A stretch of DNA of 64,000 bases from SLRI01 sp036796215 (GTDB lineage: Bacteria; Pseudomonadota; Alphaproteobacteria; Geminicoccales; Geminicoccaceae): NCBI GenBank assembly GCA_036796215.1, contig DAIRDJ010000006.1, positions 1 to 64,000 of the forward strand. The letters are read 5' to 3'. Every line of letters starts with the position of its first letter. The stretch's first letter is position 1. Shown one piece after another: positions 1 to 9,482 of this stretch. The notes below the pieces were generated by a model. It ran no database searches and was not told the DNA's origin. It was given only the letters and a program-made list of their open reading frames with translations. Both the position numbers and the translations under genes were made by a program.

Positions 1-1636
1 CCAGCACCACCTCGCACTCGACCCCGGCCGTGCGGTTGACGACGGCCGCGACCAGTTGGCGCAGTGTCGCCTGCTCCGCGGGCTTCTGCAGGCGGCACTC
101 GACGACCACGACGAGCCGCTCGCGATCCTGGTCGTCGCCGACCGAAAACGCGGCGACGTCGCCGGCGCGCACGCCATCGAGCTTCTCGACCGCCCATTCG
201 ATGTCCTGCGGCCAGATGTTGCGACCGCCGACGATGATCAGGTCCTTGGTGCGGCCGGTGACCACGAGCTCGCCGCCGATCAGGTAGCCCATGTCGCCGC
301 TGTCCAGCCAGCCGTCGCCCTTGAGCACGGCATTGGTGGCGTCGGGGTTGCGGAAATAGCCCTGCATCAGGCTCGGGCCCTTGATGCAGATGCGGCCGAC
401 CTGGCGCTCGGGCAGGACCGCACCGCTCTCATCGCGGATCTCGATGGCGTAGCCGGGCATCGGGGCACCGCAGACGACGAAGCTGCGGCTGGCGCAGGGC
501 GGCACGGTCTCGCCTGCGGGCAGGGCCAGATGCTGGCGCTCGAAGGTGTCACCCCGGGCGACCCGGTCGACCCGCACGCCGCGGCCGAGCCGGCTGAAGG
601 TGACGGCCAGCGTCGCCTCGGCCATGCCGTAGCTCGGCACGAAGGCCCGGGCATCGAAGCCCACGGCCCCGAATGTGTCGGCGAAGGCGGCCAGGGCCTG
701 GGGGCGGATCATCTCGCCACCGATGCCGGCGACCCGCCAGGAGGCGAGGTCGAGCTCGCGGGCGGTGCCGTTGGCGGCACGCCGGGCGCAGAGCTCGTAG
801 CCGAAGGTCGGGCCGAACGAGATGGTGCCACGGTGGCGCGCGATCAGCTCGAGCCAGACGAGCGGGCGGCGGGCGAAGGCCGTGGTGCTGAGATAGTCGA
901 CCGAGATCTGGGTCATGACCGGCGTCAGGCAGCAGCCGACGAGGCCCATGTCGTGGTAGAGTGGCAGCCACGAGGTGCAGCGATCGCCCGGCCGCAGGGC
1001 CAGGCCGTCGACCGCGATGGCGCGGGCATTGGCGGCGAGGGCCGCCTGGGTCACCAGCACACCGCGGGGAAAGCTGGTGCTGCCGGAGCTGTACTGGATG
1101 TAGCAGACATCGCCCGGACCGAGCCGCCGCAGCGGTGCCTGGCTCGCGGGCAGGCTCAAGAGCTCGGCGGCGGTGGCGGTGAGTGCGACCTCGGTGCCGG
1201 CAACGGCTTCGCGCAGGATGGCGATAAGGTCGGGGCCGGCGATGGCGGCCCGCGCCCCGGCGGCCGTCAGCATGCCGCGCAGCCGCTCGACATAGGCGTC
1301 CTTGCCGCCGAAATTGACGCTGAGCGGCAGGGGCACGGGCACGAAGCCGGCATACTGGCAGGCGAAGAAGGCAGCGAGGAAATCGGGCGAGGTCTCGGCG
1401 ATGATGCCGATCCGATCGCCGTGCCGGAGGGGGGTCGAGGTCAGGCGGCTGGCGAGGGCGAGGGCCTGCGCGCGCAACGCGTGATAGGGCAGGGTGGTCT
1501 CGAGCGAGCCGCGGGTGGAGAAGAAGTTGACGCCGGTCTCACCCCGGGCGGCATAGTCGAGGCCCTCGGCCAGGGTCGCGAAGTCGCCCGCCCGGAAGGG
1601 CAGTCGCTCGTTGGCGGTGGGCGTGACCTCGTGCAT
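1..1636 (-). CDS. Fatty-acyl-AMP ligase (FAAL-type AMP-binding enzyme), C-terminus cut by window edge
   Basis: About 545 codons are visible from an ATG at 1636; the frame is still open at base 2, so the C-terminus lies outside the window. It belongs to the ANL adenylating superfamily. The phosphate-binding loop reads YSSGSTSFPRG at about residues 180-190, and the C-terminal part has SGDMGYL followed by GRTKDLIIVGGRNIWPQDIE, the hinge and rotating lid. The loop form and the VNFFSTRG start region are closer to fatty-acyl-AMP ligases, which load acyl adenylates onto carrier proteins, than to acyl-CoA synthetases, but that subdivision is an inference. A GGAG-like ribosome site lies just upstream of the ATG. 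No carrier protein or polyketide partner is visible, because the neighbouring DNA is off the window. Confidence 0.85.
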   Translation of the reverse strand, partial: MHEVTPTANERLPFRAGDFATLAEGLDYAARGETGVNFFSTRGSLETTLPYHALRAQALALASRLTSTPLRHGDRIGIIAETSPDFLAAFFACQYAGFVPVPLPLSVNFGGKDAYVERLRGMLTAAGARAAIAGPDLIAILREAVAGTEVALTATAAELLSLPASQAPLRRLGPGDVCYIQYSSGSTSFPRGVLVTQAALAANARAIAVDGLALRPGDRCTSWLPLYHDMGLVGCCLTPVMTQISVDYLSTTAFARRPLVWLELIARHRGTISFGPTFGYELCARRAANGTARELDLASWRVAGIGGEMIRPQALAAFADTFGAVGFDARAFVPSYGMAEATLAVTFSRLGRGVRVDRVARGDTFERQHLALPAGETVPPCASRSFVVCGAPMPGYAIEIRDESGAVLPERQVGRICIKGPSLMQGYFRNPDATNAVLKGDGWLDSGDMGYLIGGELVVTGRTKDLIIVGGRNIWPQDIEWAVEKLDGVRAGDVAAFSVGDDQDRERLVVVVECRLQKPAEQATLRQLVAAVVNRTAGVECEVVL

Positions 1637-2165
1637 CCTCAAAACTCCGTTAGGCTCAACGTTCGGCGCCGCTTCGGCCCGTCTGGTACCTGGCGGCTCC
1701 GACTGCCGGTGACGCGTCGCCCCCAGCAAAGGTCCATCGTGATTGACGGACGAAAGTGGCGGGTTCAACGTGCCTAGCATCCGGGCCGGACTCCGGCCGC
1801 GCGACACGAGGCGACCACGAACGCGGCGCTTTGGTTCTGTAGGTGGGCTCGGCCAAGACCTCGAATCACGTTGCGTTGCAGTTTGTTACAGCTGGTCGTT
1901 GAAATCGCAACTCAACCACCGTGCATGCTGGCGACAGCGATAGCGCGAGGGCACGGCTTTGGCCACCTCCCAAGGTGGTGATTTGTGCGGTGCAGCATAG
2001 GCTGTGCGGCGTTTTTTGCGCAAGCTGTGGCCAGGGAGTGACGGCGGGCCGGCGACAACCCGCACGATTGACGGTGGTGCCCGGTCGGCTACGACCGGAT
2101 CAACGCCAACGAGCGCTGCCCGGTCGACCGCGCCGGTGCCGCGCCATCAAGCCCGAGGAACGAGG
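1637..2165. other. Intergenic region between divergent genes
   Basis: About 530 bases separate the ligase (leftward) from the cell-wall hydrolase (rightward). No convincing gene is seen: the short open frames lack ribosome sites and recognisable protein. The stretch around 1845-1925 is less GC-rich than its surroundings and is the likely site of the divergent promoters. A short hairpin, CCACCT/AGGTGG with a 4-base loop, lies at 1963-1978 without a T-run. Confidence 0.5.
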
Positions 2166-2684
2166 ATGCGCCAGCTTTCGACCCTGCTCGCCGGTCTTGC
2201 GATCGCAGCCGGTGCCGCTACCGCCCTGGCCCCGCTCACCGCGCTCAAGGCCCAGGAGGCGGCGAGCGCTGGCGCCGGGCCAGCCGTCTCGGCCGCAGAG
2301 CGCGAGCTTTTTGCTCTCAATCTCTACCACGAGGCTCGTTCGGAAGGCCGCGACGGGATGGTCGCCGTTGCCTGGGTCGTCCTGAACCGGGTCGACTCGG
2401 ACGCCTTCCCGGACAGCATCACCGCGGTGATCAACGAGCCGACGGGGCGCGCCTGCCAGTGGGGTTGGACCTGCGATGGCAAGTCCGACACGCCGACCGA
2501 GATGGAGCAGTGGGAGATGGCCCAGGAGGTGGCCGACATGATGCTCGGCGACGCCCGCCCGGCCGATCCGACCGGCGGTGCGATCGCCTTTCACGAGACG
2601 TTCCGGCCGACGCCGGGCTGGCTGGAGCGCGGGGCGACCCGTACCGTCACCCTGCAGAACCACCACTTCTACCGGCTGAATTGA
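2166..2684 (+). CDS. SleB-family cell wall hydrolase
   Basis: This 172-residue protein starts at an ATG preceded by GAGGAACGAGG; the longer open frame upstream has no comparable ribosome site. Residues 1 to about 30 form a signal peptide (hydrophobic LLAGLAIAAGAATALAPL). The rest is a Hydrolase_2 (SleB) domain with the family signature LYHEARSEGRDGMVAVAWVVLNRV; the glutamate of YHEAR is the expected catalytic residue. These enzymes cleave peptidoglycan in the periplasm. In alphaproteobacteria such short SleB proteins are vegetative hydrolases rather than spore germination enzymes. The gene stands alone and converges on the next gene, 20 bases from its stop. Confidence 0.88.
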   Translation: MRQLSTLLAGLAIAAGAATALAPLTALKAQEAASAGAGPAVSAAERELFALNLYHEARSEGRDGMVAVAWVVLNRVDSDAFPDSITAVINEPTGRACQWGWTCDGKSDTPTEMEQWEMAQEVADMMLGDARPADPTGGAIAFHETFRPTPGWLERGATRTVTLQNHHFYRLN

Positions 2685-2704
2685 GCGTTCGGCCGGTTGC
2701 CGCC

Positions 2705-3070
2705 TCAATCAGGGACGGGGCGGCCCCTGGGCAGGCGGCGCTCGGTGCAGCGGATGGCCTGCCTGCCGACATCGATGGTGTTGACCAGGCGGCAGCCGGT
2801 GAGCCGGTCCCCGGCTTCGTCGACGAGCCACAGGCGCTCGCCGGCGATCACGATGCGCTCGTCCGCGCCGGCACCGGGCTCGATCCGGGGCACCGGTGGT
2901 GCGACGCTGCCGCGCAGGATCTCGACCGGCAGCGCGCTTTTCACCGGTGCTTCTGGTTGGCCCATCGCACTCGCCGCGCTCAGCATGATGCCGCCGAGCA
3001 GGGCCAATGCGACGCCGCGCGCTGCCCAGCGGTCCTTGCGGGTGCTCCACAGCTGGTGATCGGCCGCCAT
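2705..3070 (-). CDS. Hypothetical protein with N-terminal membrane or signal segment
   Basis: The start is an ATG at 3070 with GGAGG seven bases upstream. The 121-residue product has a hydrophobic stretch, VALALLGGIMLSAASAMG, at about residues 18-35, which is either a signal peptide or a single membrane anchor. The mature part contains two cysteines (GCRLVN and IRCTERR) that could pair in the periplasm. No family is recognised. It converges with the SleB gene and lies divergently beside the lytic transglycosylase gene, so a cell-envelope role is possible but only by proximity. Confidence 0.6.
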   Translation of the reverse strand: MAADHQLWSTRKDRWAARGVALALLGGIMLSAASAMGQPEAPVKSALPVEILRGSVAPPVPRIEPGAGADERIVIAGERLWLVDEAGDRLTGCRLVNTIDVGRQAIRCTERRLPRGRPVPD

Positions 3071-3233
3071 CGGACATCCTCCGTTTTGCTTCGAGCACCG
3101 TGGCCACGGTGCTTGTCTTGAGGGCTGTTTCAAGCATTCTGGGGTGGTCGCCAGAAGATCCGATCACCACGCGGGCCTATCGGGGTAGGCTCAGCGGAGC
3201 CTTACCCATGGGCGCGCCGTACCGGAGGCCGTC

Positions 3234-4709
3234 TTGAGCCGCCAGAATCTCACCTATCTGCCGTCGGTCCTGCTGATCCTGATCGGGCTGATCGGCATGA
3301 TGTGGTTCACGCTCTACCCGCCACCACCCGAGGAGGACCCGCTGGCGCGGGTGATCTACAATCACGAACGTGCCCTTTTGATGGCCGCCGAGCGGGACGG
3401 GCAGGAGACGCGGTTTCTCACCGTCCTGATCCCGTTCGACCGCACGCGTTTTTTCATCCGCAACGGCCAGCCCATGGGCTTCGAATTCGAGCTGGTCCGG
3501 GCCTTCGAGCGGCATCTGAACGAAAAGCGCAAGCGGGGCGAGCCGCCAGTTCAGGCGATCTTCGTGCCGACCCGCTTCAATCGCCTGGTGCCCACCCTCG
3601 CCGAGGGGATCGGCGACATCGCGGCGGGCGGGCTGACCATCACTCCCGAGCGGGCAGCTCAGGTTGCATTCAGCCGGCCCTATTTCGAGGACGTGGCCGA
3701 ACTCGTCGTCGCCCATGTCGGTGCGCCGCCGCTCGAGCGCCTGGACGATCTCGCCGGGCGCCGGGTCGTGGTCCTGCGCGGCAGTTCCTATGTCGAGGCC
3801 CTCGCCCGGCTCAACGAGACCTTCGCCGCCAGTGGCCTCGCTGCGGTCGACGTCGTCGAGGCGGCCCCCGAGCTCGGCACCGAGGACCTGCTCGAGATGG
3901 TGCATGCCGGGATCATCGACTACACCGTGGCGGACCAGCACATCGCCGAGCTCTGGGCGGGCGTGCTGCCCGGCTTGCACGTCGACAGCGATCTCCGGGT
4001 CGCCGAGGGCGGGGCGATCGCCTGGGCCGTGCGCCCCGGCGCCGAGGCACTCAGGGCCGAGATCGACGCGTTCATGGAGACCGTCAGGCGCGGTACCCTG
4101 GTCGGCAACGTGCTCTTCAACCGCTACTATGATGGGCAACGGTTCATCGACAATCCGCTCAACAGCAACGGGCTCGACGGCCTGATTCGCTATCGCGAGC
4201 TCTTCCAGCGGCACGCCGCCGCCCACGATCTCGACTGGCAGCTGGTGGCCGCCGTGGCCTTCCAGGAGAGCCGGCTCGATCCCGATGCCAGGAGCCCGCG
4301 CGGTGCGGTGGGTCTGATGCAGCTCCTGCCGACCACGGCGGCCTATGTCGGAATCGACGATCCGACACCGGTCGAGGCCAATATCGAAGCCGGGGTCCGC
4401 TACCTCGCCTATCTGCGCGACCAGGTCCTCGGCGGCGACAACGGGCTGGACGAGCAGGCCCGCCAGCACTTCATGCTCGCCGCCTACAATGCGGGGCCGG
4501 GCCGGCTGCGCCAGCTTCGCGCGATGACCCGGGACGAGCTCGGCCTCGACCCCGATCGCTGGTTCTTCAACGTCGAGCGCGCAGCCCAGCTGCGGATCGG
4601 CAGCGAGACGGTTCGCTATGTCACCGATGTCAACAAGTATTGGCTGGCCTACCAGCTCGGCGAGGCGCTGCTGGTCGAGCGCGAAGCACAGCGCGAGGCG
4701 GTGAACTGA
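3234..4709 (+). CDS. MltF-like membrane-bound lytic transglycosylase
   Basis: The 491-residue product has an N-terminal membrane anchor (about residues 8-27), a periplasmic solute-binding (SBP_bac_3) domain to about residue 290 and a C-terminal SLT lysozyme-like domain. The SLT domain shows the catalytic glutamate in FQESRLDP (E345), then GAVGLMQLLP and AYNAGPGRL. This is the MltF arrangement: the enzyme cuts the MurNAc-GlcNAc bond with formation of a 1,6-anhydro ring, and the sensor-like domain may respond to muropeptides. The start is TTG, chosen because GGAGG lies five bases before it; a downstream ATG at the anchor would cut the membrane segment. Confidence 0.9.
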   Translation: MSRQNLTYLPSVLLILIGLIGMMWFTLYPPPPEEDPLARVIYNHERALLMAAERDGQETRFLTVLIPFDRTRFFIRNGQPMGFEFELVRAFERHLNEKRKRGEPPVQAIFVPTRFNRLVPTLAEGIGDIAAGGLTITPERAAQVAFSRPYFEDVAELVVAHVGAPPLERLDDLAGRRVVVLRGSSYVEALARLNETFAASGLAAVDVVEAAPELGTEDLLEMVHAGIIDYTVADQHIAELWAGVLPGLHVDSDLRVAEGGAIAWAVRPGAEALRAEIDAFMETVRRGTLVGNVLFNRYYDGQRFIDNPLNSNGLDGLIRYRELFQRHAAAHDLDWQLVAAVAFQESRLDPDARSPRGAVGLMQLLPTTAAYVGIDDPTPVEANIEAGVRYLAYLRDQVLGGDNGLDEQARQHFMLAAYNAGPGRLRQLRAMTRDELGLDPDRWFFNVERAAQLRIGSETVRYVTDVNKYWLAYQLGEALLVEREAQREAVN

Positions 4710-4802
4710 AGGGCAGGTCTGCTACAGGGTGTCGCATCGCCTGGCGGGCCGGCATCGGCATGCTCGCGGCGGGGCGTCGCTGATGCCGCGCGGAGGTGCG
4801 CC

Positions 4803-6006
4803 ATGGATGCCATTCTCGTCCTCAACGCCGGCTCGTCGTCGATCAAGTTCGCGATCTTCGCGTCGCTGACCGATGCCGCCGATCAGGGGAGTGGCGAGCG
4901 GCTCCGGGGGCAGATCGACGGGATCGGTGACCAGCCGCACTTCGAGGCCAAGACGCCGGACGGTGCGGTCGTCGCCGACGAGGCGGTGACGCTCGAGGCC
5001 GGGGCCAACGGCAACCCGCACGAGCGGGCGCTTGCTGTGCTGCTCGCCTTCATCGAGCGCTTCGATCCATCGTTGTCGATCAGGGCGGTCGGCCATCGGG
5101 TGGTGCATGGCGGGCCGGACTATGCCGAGCCGTTGCGGCTCGACGAGACGACGCTCGCGGCCCTCGATCGCTTCGTGCCGCTGGCCCCCTGCATCAGCCG
5201 CACAACCTCGCCGGCGGGCGGGCGGCGATGCGGTCGTTTGCCGGGGCACTGCAGGTCGCCTGCTTCGATACGGCCTTCCATCGCCGGCAGCCCTGGGTCG
5301 CCGATACCTTCGCCCTGCCGCGCCACTATTATGACGACGGGGTGCGGCGCTACGGCTTTCACGGGCTTTCCTACGACTATATCAGCCGCTATCTGCCAGG
5401 GGCGCACCCGCAGCTCGCCCGGGGCCGGGTGGTGGTGGCGCATCTCGGCAACGGCGCCAGCCTCTGTGCGATCCGGGACGGCCGGGCGATGGGCTCGACC
5501 ATGGGCTTCACCGCGGTCGACGGCATGCCGATGGGTACGCGGACCGGCCAGCTCGACCCTGGCGTCGTCCTCTATCTCATGGCCGAAAAGGGGTTCGGTC
5601 ATGCGGAGATCGAGCGCCTGCTCTACAAGGAATCCGGACTTCTGGGCCTGTCCGGCCTGAGCGGCGACTGGCGCCGGCTCGAGGAGGCGGGGCCTGGGCC
5701 TGCGGCCGCTGCCATGGCCTATTTCACCTTCCGCGCCTTGCGCGAGATCGGCGGCCTCGCGGCCACCATGGGGGGCTCGATGCCCTGGTCTTCACCGCCG
5801 GGATCGGCGAGAACGCCGCCGGGCTGAGGCGGGACACCGGCCAGGGGCTCGACTGGCTCGGGGTTGCGATCGATCCGGCGCTGAACGAGGCCAGGGCCGA
5901 GATCATTTCCACCGATGCCTCGGCCGTCACGGTGCTGGTCGTGCCGACCGACGAGGAAGCGACGATCGCGCACTATACCCGAGCCCTTCTGGCGGAGGCC
6001 GGCTGA
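4803..6006 (+). pseudogene. ackA: Acetate kinase with two single-base frame breaks
   Basis: The start ATG has GGAGG upstream. The first frame gives LNAGSSSIKF (ATP-binding start of acetate kinases) and GHRVVHGG. At the C-run 5185-5189 the family sequence continues only if one C is added, moving to the frame that encodes GFHGLSY, HLGNGAS and MGTRTGQLDPG. At the G-run 5770-5775 another missing base returns the frame to TAGIGENA and the end at 6006. Both breaks are one-base losses in homopolymers, which suggests sequencing error at least as strongly as decay. If intact, the enzyme would interconvert acetate and acetyl phosphate. No phosphotransacetylase or phosphoketolase gene is adjacent. Confidence 0.9.
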
Positions 6007-6124
6007 CCCGCCCGGCAGCCGGCGCTTTCAATACCCGAGGGGCGACAAGGGTGCTGTCGAGCGGCTGGACAGCCCTGCCGATCCATTTTATACCGCCGGC
6101 CGCATGCCGGGTCTCCCGTGCCGC

Positions 6125-6200
<76 letters not shown>

Positions 6201-6363
6201 TTTCCATCAGCCGATGAGGTCGACCGCAGCAGGGCATCGTGTCGCCATGGTGCGCGACTTGTCCTTTGCCGTCTCGCCGCCCACGTTGAGGGCTCGCGGG
6301 TTGGAAAGGATCGAGGTTGCGGATCGGTTGCAGCAGCGCTGTTGCGCTGCGGATGGTGAGGTC

Positions 6364-8187
6364 TTGAGCGGCCGGGGAGGCATACCGCCGCCCTTGCCGC
6401 CGCCGGTGGTCGAGAAGAGCTGGGCCGATCTCGCCCATTTCGCGCTGCCCTATATCTGGCCGGCCGGCGAGACCGGCCTCCGGGCCCGCGTGGTCGCGGC
6501 CTTTCTCTGCCTCCTGGCCGCCAAGATCGTCACGATCTACGTGCCGTTCTTCTTGAAATGGACGATCGATGCGCTGGGCGAGCCCGGCCTCGAGGCGATC
6601 CCCCTGGCGCTCCTCCTCGGCTATGGCGCCGTGCGGCTGTTCTCCTCGATTTTCCAGCAGTTGCGCGACGCGCTGTTCGCAAAGGTCGGGGCCAGGGCCG
6701 GCAGGCGGCTGGCGCTCGCGGTCTATACGCATCTCTTCGAGCTGTCGCTGCGCTATCATATCGAACGGCGCACGGGCGAACTGGCCCGGGCGATCGACCG
6801 GGGGGTCAAGGCCCTCTCGTTCCTGTTGCGCACGGCATTGTTCAGCCTCGGGCCCACGATCTTCGAGTTCATGCTCGTCATCGGCATCCTGCTCTGGAAC
6901 TACCCGCCGAGCTTCGCCCTCGTCGTCTTCGTCACCATTGTCGGCTACGCGGTCTTCACCGTGGTCACCACCAACTGGCGGACCATCATCCGCCGCGAGC
7001 TCAATGCGGCGGACAACGCGTTCAACGCCTCGGCCGTCGATGGGCTGATCAATTACGAGGTGGTCAAGGCCTTTGCCAATGAGGGCTTCGAGCGGCGGCG
7101 GCTCGACGGGCAGCTCGAGACCTACGAGCAGGCGGCGGTCAGGTCCGAGGTCACCCTCGCCTATCTGAATGGCGGGCAGGCGGCGATCATCGCCATCGGC
7201 GTGACGGTTCTCATGATCATGGCGGCGATGGGCGTGGTCGCGGGCACGCTCACCATCGGCGACGTGGTGCTCTTGAACGCCTTTCTCTTGCAGCTCTACC
7301 AGCCCTTGAACTTCCTCGGCGTGGTCTACCGCGAGATCCGCCAATCGGTGACCGACCTCGAGCATATCGAGGGGCTGATGGCGCTCGAGCCCGAGGTCTC
7401 GGATCGGCCGGATGCGGTACCGCTCGAGGTGAGCGAAGGGAGCGTGCGGTTCGCGGATGTGCGCTTCGCCTATGACGAGCGGCGGCCCCTGGTCGACGGC
7501 CTCGACTTCGTGCTCGACGGTGGCCAGAAGCTCGGCATCGTCGGCCCCACCGGGGCGGGGAAGTCGACCATCGTGCGGCTGCTGTTTCGCTTCTACGACA
7601 CCAAGGACGGCGTGGTCAGCATCGACGGACAGGATATCCGCGCCGTGACCCAGGCGTCGTTGCGGGCGCAGATCGGGCTCGTGCCGCAGGACACCGTGCT
7701 GTTCAACGACACGATCGAGGCGAACATCGCCTATGGCCGGCCGGGGGCGAGCCGGGCGGAGATCGAGGAGGCGGCACGGCTGGCGCAGATCCACGACTTC
7801 GTCCAGAGCCTGCCCGACGGCTATCGGAGCCTGGTCGGCGAGCGGGGGTTGAAGCTCTCGGGTGGCGAGAAGCAACGCGTGGCGATCGCCCGCGTGCTCT
7901 TGAAGAACCCGCCGATCCTGATTCTCGACGAGGCGACCTCGGCCCTCGACAGCGGCACCGAGCGGTCGCTGCAGGAGGCGCTGGCCCGGGCCGCCACCGG
8001 ACGGACGACGCTGGTCATCGCGCATCGGCTCTCGACCATCACCGATGCCGACCAGATCATCGTCATGGAGGAGGGCCGGGTGGTCGAGCGGGGTCGGCAT
8101 GCCGAGCTCGTGGCCAAGGGCGGGCTCTATGCCGAGCTCTGGCAGCGCCAGCAGGCGGAAGAAGCGGCGCCGATCGCGGCGCAATAG
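6364..8187 (+). CDS. Atm1/HMT-type ABC exporter (fused permease and ATPase)
   Basis: About 607 residues from the proposed TTG start: a six-helix ABC_membrane domain followed by an ATPase domain with Walker A GPTGAGKST (about 394-402), signature LSGGEKQRVAIARVLLKNP and Walker B ILILDEATSALD. The sequence around YNFVALTYL-equivalent helices and length fit the Atm1/HMT1 group, which exports glutathione-linked sulfur or metal compounds and acts as a homodimer in the inner membrane. TTG at 6364 is preferred for the GGTGAGG just before it and because the length then matches the family; ATGs at 6214 and 6247 lack ribosome sites and would add a non-homologous leader directly after the tRNA. Confidence 0.85.
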   Translation: MSGRGGIPPPLPPPVVEKSWADLAHFALPYIWPAGETGLRARVVAAFLCLLAAKIVTIYVPFFLKWTIDALGEPGLEAIPLALLLGYGAVRLFSSIFQQLRDALFAKVGARAGRRLALAVYTHLFELSLRYHIERRTGELARAIDRGVKALSFLLRTALFSLGPTIFEFMLVIGILLWNYPPSFALVVFVTIVGYAVFTVVTTNWRTIIRRELNAADNAFNASAVDGLINYEVVKAFANEGFERRRLDGQLETYEQAAVRSEVTLAYLNGGQAAIIAIGVTVLMIMAAMGVVAGTLTIGDVVLLNAFLLQLYQPLNFLGVVYREIRQSVTDLEHIEGLMALEPEVSDRPDAVPLEVSEGSVRFADVRFAYDERRPLVDGLDFVLDGGQKLGIVGPTGAGKSTIVRLLFRFYDTKDGVVSIDGQDIRAVTQASLRAQIGLVPQDTVLFNDTIEANIAYGRPGASRAEIEEAARLAQIHDFVQSLPDGYRSLVGERGLKLSGGEKQRVAIARVLLKNPPILILDEATSALDSGTERSLQEALARAATGRTTLVIAHRLSTITDADQIIVMEEGRVVERGRHAELVAKGGLYAELWQRQQAEEAAPIAAQ

Positions 8188-8189
8188 GA

Positions 8190-8213
8190 GCCGCCGGCGC
8201 TGCCGCCGGCGGC
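8190..8213. terminator. GC-rich hairpin between convergent genes
   Basis: A perfect 9-bp stem, GCCGCCGGC with GCCGGCGGC, and a 6-base loop lies three bases after the exporter stop and before the end of the leftward gene. It has no T-run on either strand, so termination is an inference from position only. Confidence 0.35.
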
Positions 8214-8227
8214 CCGCGTCGAGCCGT

Positions 8228-8629
8228 TCAGTCGATGTCTGTCTGGAGCACGTGGCTGCGCGGATTGGAGGAGTTGATATCCACCAGCGGAACCAGGGCG
8301 GTGTTGAAGATGTAGACGTCGTTGTTGTCCACGAGAATTTCGGCTTTCGTGAAGCGATGCCGGAAGGTCGGCCGCCAGTTGTCGCCCTGGCTTGCACGGG
8401 CTCGCGGCGCCTGCCCGGGGCTCACCACGACGCTGCCCGCCTTGATCATGGGTAGAGGCGGCAGGTTGCCGCGCTGGGCGGTCATGCCGTGCGACGTCCA
8501 TTCGACGTTCAGAGCCCAGTCCACGGCGGTCTCCTCGGAAGCGGCGAGCCGTGCGTTGCAGGTAAAGTCGAAAGTGACAGTGGACCCGTCACTGCCGACG
8601 AAGCTCGAGACCACGGAATCGAGAATCAT
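8228..8629 (-). CDS. Hypothetical protein of 133 residues
   Basis: The ATG at 8629 is preceded by AGGAGA; the frame continues upstream but without a ribosome site. No family is recognised. The protein is short, has no signal peptide or membrane segment, and contains patches rich in beta-forming residues (STVTFDFTCNARL, GSVVVSPG, AEILVDNNDVYIFNTALVPL), so a small beta-sandwich-like fold is plausible. It converges on the ABC exporter. Function is unknown. Confidence 0.6.
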   Translation of the reverse strand: MILDSVVSSFVGSDGSTVTFDFTCNARLAASEETAVDWALNVEWTSHGMTAQRGNLPPLPMIKAGSVVVSPGQAPRARASQGDNWRPTFRHRFTKAEILVDNNDVYIFNTALVPLVDINSSNPRSHVLQTDID

Positions 8630-9002
8630 CAGACGTCTCCTGTTGGTTGGCCGTGCGTGGGATGGCATGGCCTGATCCTGTACTGTTCCGAGCTGAAGGC
8701 CTGCTACTGAGCCGGCTGTGTTTATGATTGGAAGAGTTGAGACGGCTCGGAGATGCTTGGATAACATACCTGAGCGCGGCCGTTGTATCTGTGACGCGGC
8801 GCACAGAGCGAGCCGCTGATAGAACCTTTTGCAATTGTCGACCGCCGTGGGCTGCGCTCGGCCAGCAGTCGGGGTCGCGCGATTGGTGATCGGCGACGCA
8901 TTGCAGCGACGGTCCGAAGACCGGCACCAGACAAATAGTGACCGATGGGGTCATCACCCACTATATCTCGCCTCCAGCGATCGCCGAGGGTAGGACCAAC
9001 CA
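8630..9002. other. Intergenic region upstream of nrdR
   Basis: About 370 bases between the divergent hypothetical gene and nrdR, with no convincing gene. The section at 8700-8850 is less GC-rich than the rest and should hold the promoter for the nrdR-rib operon and that of the leftward gene. ACTATATCTCG at 8960-8970 resembles half of an NrdR box but is too weak to call. Confidence 0.45.
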
Positions 9003-9470
9003 ATGCGCTGTCCGTTTTGCGGTTCCGAGGATACGCAGGTGAAGGATTCGCGGCCTGTCGAGGACGCGACCTCGATCCGCCGGCGACGGCAGTGCGCGGC
9101 CTGTGGAGCCCGGTTCACCACTTTCGAGCGGGTGCAGCTGCGCGACCTCGTGGTCTTGAAGAAGGACGGCAAGCGGGTGCCGTTCGATCGCGACAAGCTG
9201 GCCCGCTCGATCGCGATCGCGATCAGGAAGCGCGGCGTCGACCAGGAGCAGATCGAGCGGATCGTCAACGGCATCGTCCGGCGGATCGAGACCAGTGGCG
9301 AGCACGAGGTGCCGACCATGCGGATCGGCGAGCTCGCCATGGACGCCCTGGCAAAGCTGGACGAGGTCGCCTATGTCCGCTTCGCCTCGGTCTATCGCGA
9401 TTTCGCCACGGCCCGCGATTTCGAGGAGTTCATCCGTCGGCTGCCCGAGGCCGACGAGCCGGAACCCTGA
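9003..9470 (+). CDS. nrdR: Transcriptional repressor NrdR
   Basis: The 155-residue protein has the NrdR layout: a zinc ribbon with CPFC at residues 3-6 and CAAC at 31-34, the motif RRRRQC, and an ATP-cone domain (VVLKKDGKRVPFDRDKLARSI onward). NrdR binds ATP or dATP and represses ribonucleotide reductase operons. It heads the riboflavin cluster, 12 bases before ribD, the common arrangement in alphaproteobacteria. Length and start match the family, which begins MRCPFC. Confidence 0.97.
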   Translation: MRCPFCGSEDTQVKDSRPVEDATSIRRRRQCAACGARFTTFERVQLRDLVVLKKDGKRVPFDRDKLARSIAIAIRKRGVDQEQIERIVNGIVRRIETSGEHEVPTMRIGELAMDALAKLDEVAYVRFASVYRDFATARDFEEFIRRLPEADEPEP

Positions 9471-9482
9471 AGGCCCATCGTC

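Noticed and set aside
56..1777. Long plus-strand open frame over the ligase gene
   Set aside because: It is antisense to a clear AMP-binding enzyme and rich in residues expected from high-GC shadow frames; the same applies to the long antisense frames over pnp, infB, nusA and the SbcC-like gene.
1963..1978. Terminator hairpin in the first intergenic region
   Set aside because: Stem is only six base pairs, no T-run follows, and it is not close after any gene.
8958..8973. Possible NrdR box upstream of nrdR (CCACTATATCTCG)
   Set aside because: Only about ten of sixteen positions fit the consensus, and there is no second box at the usual spacing.
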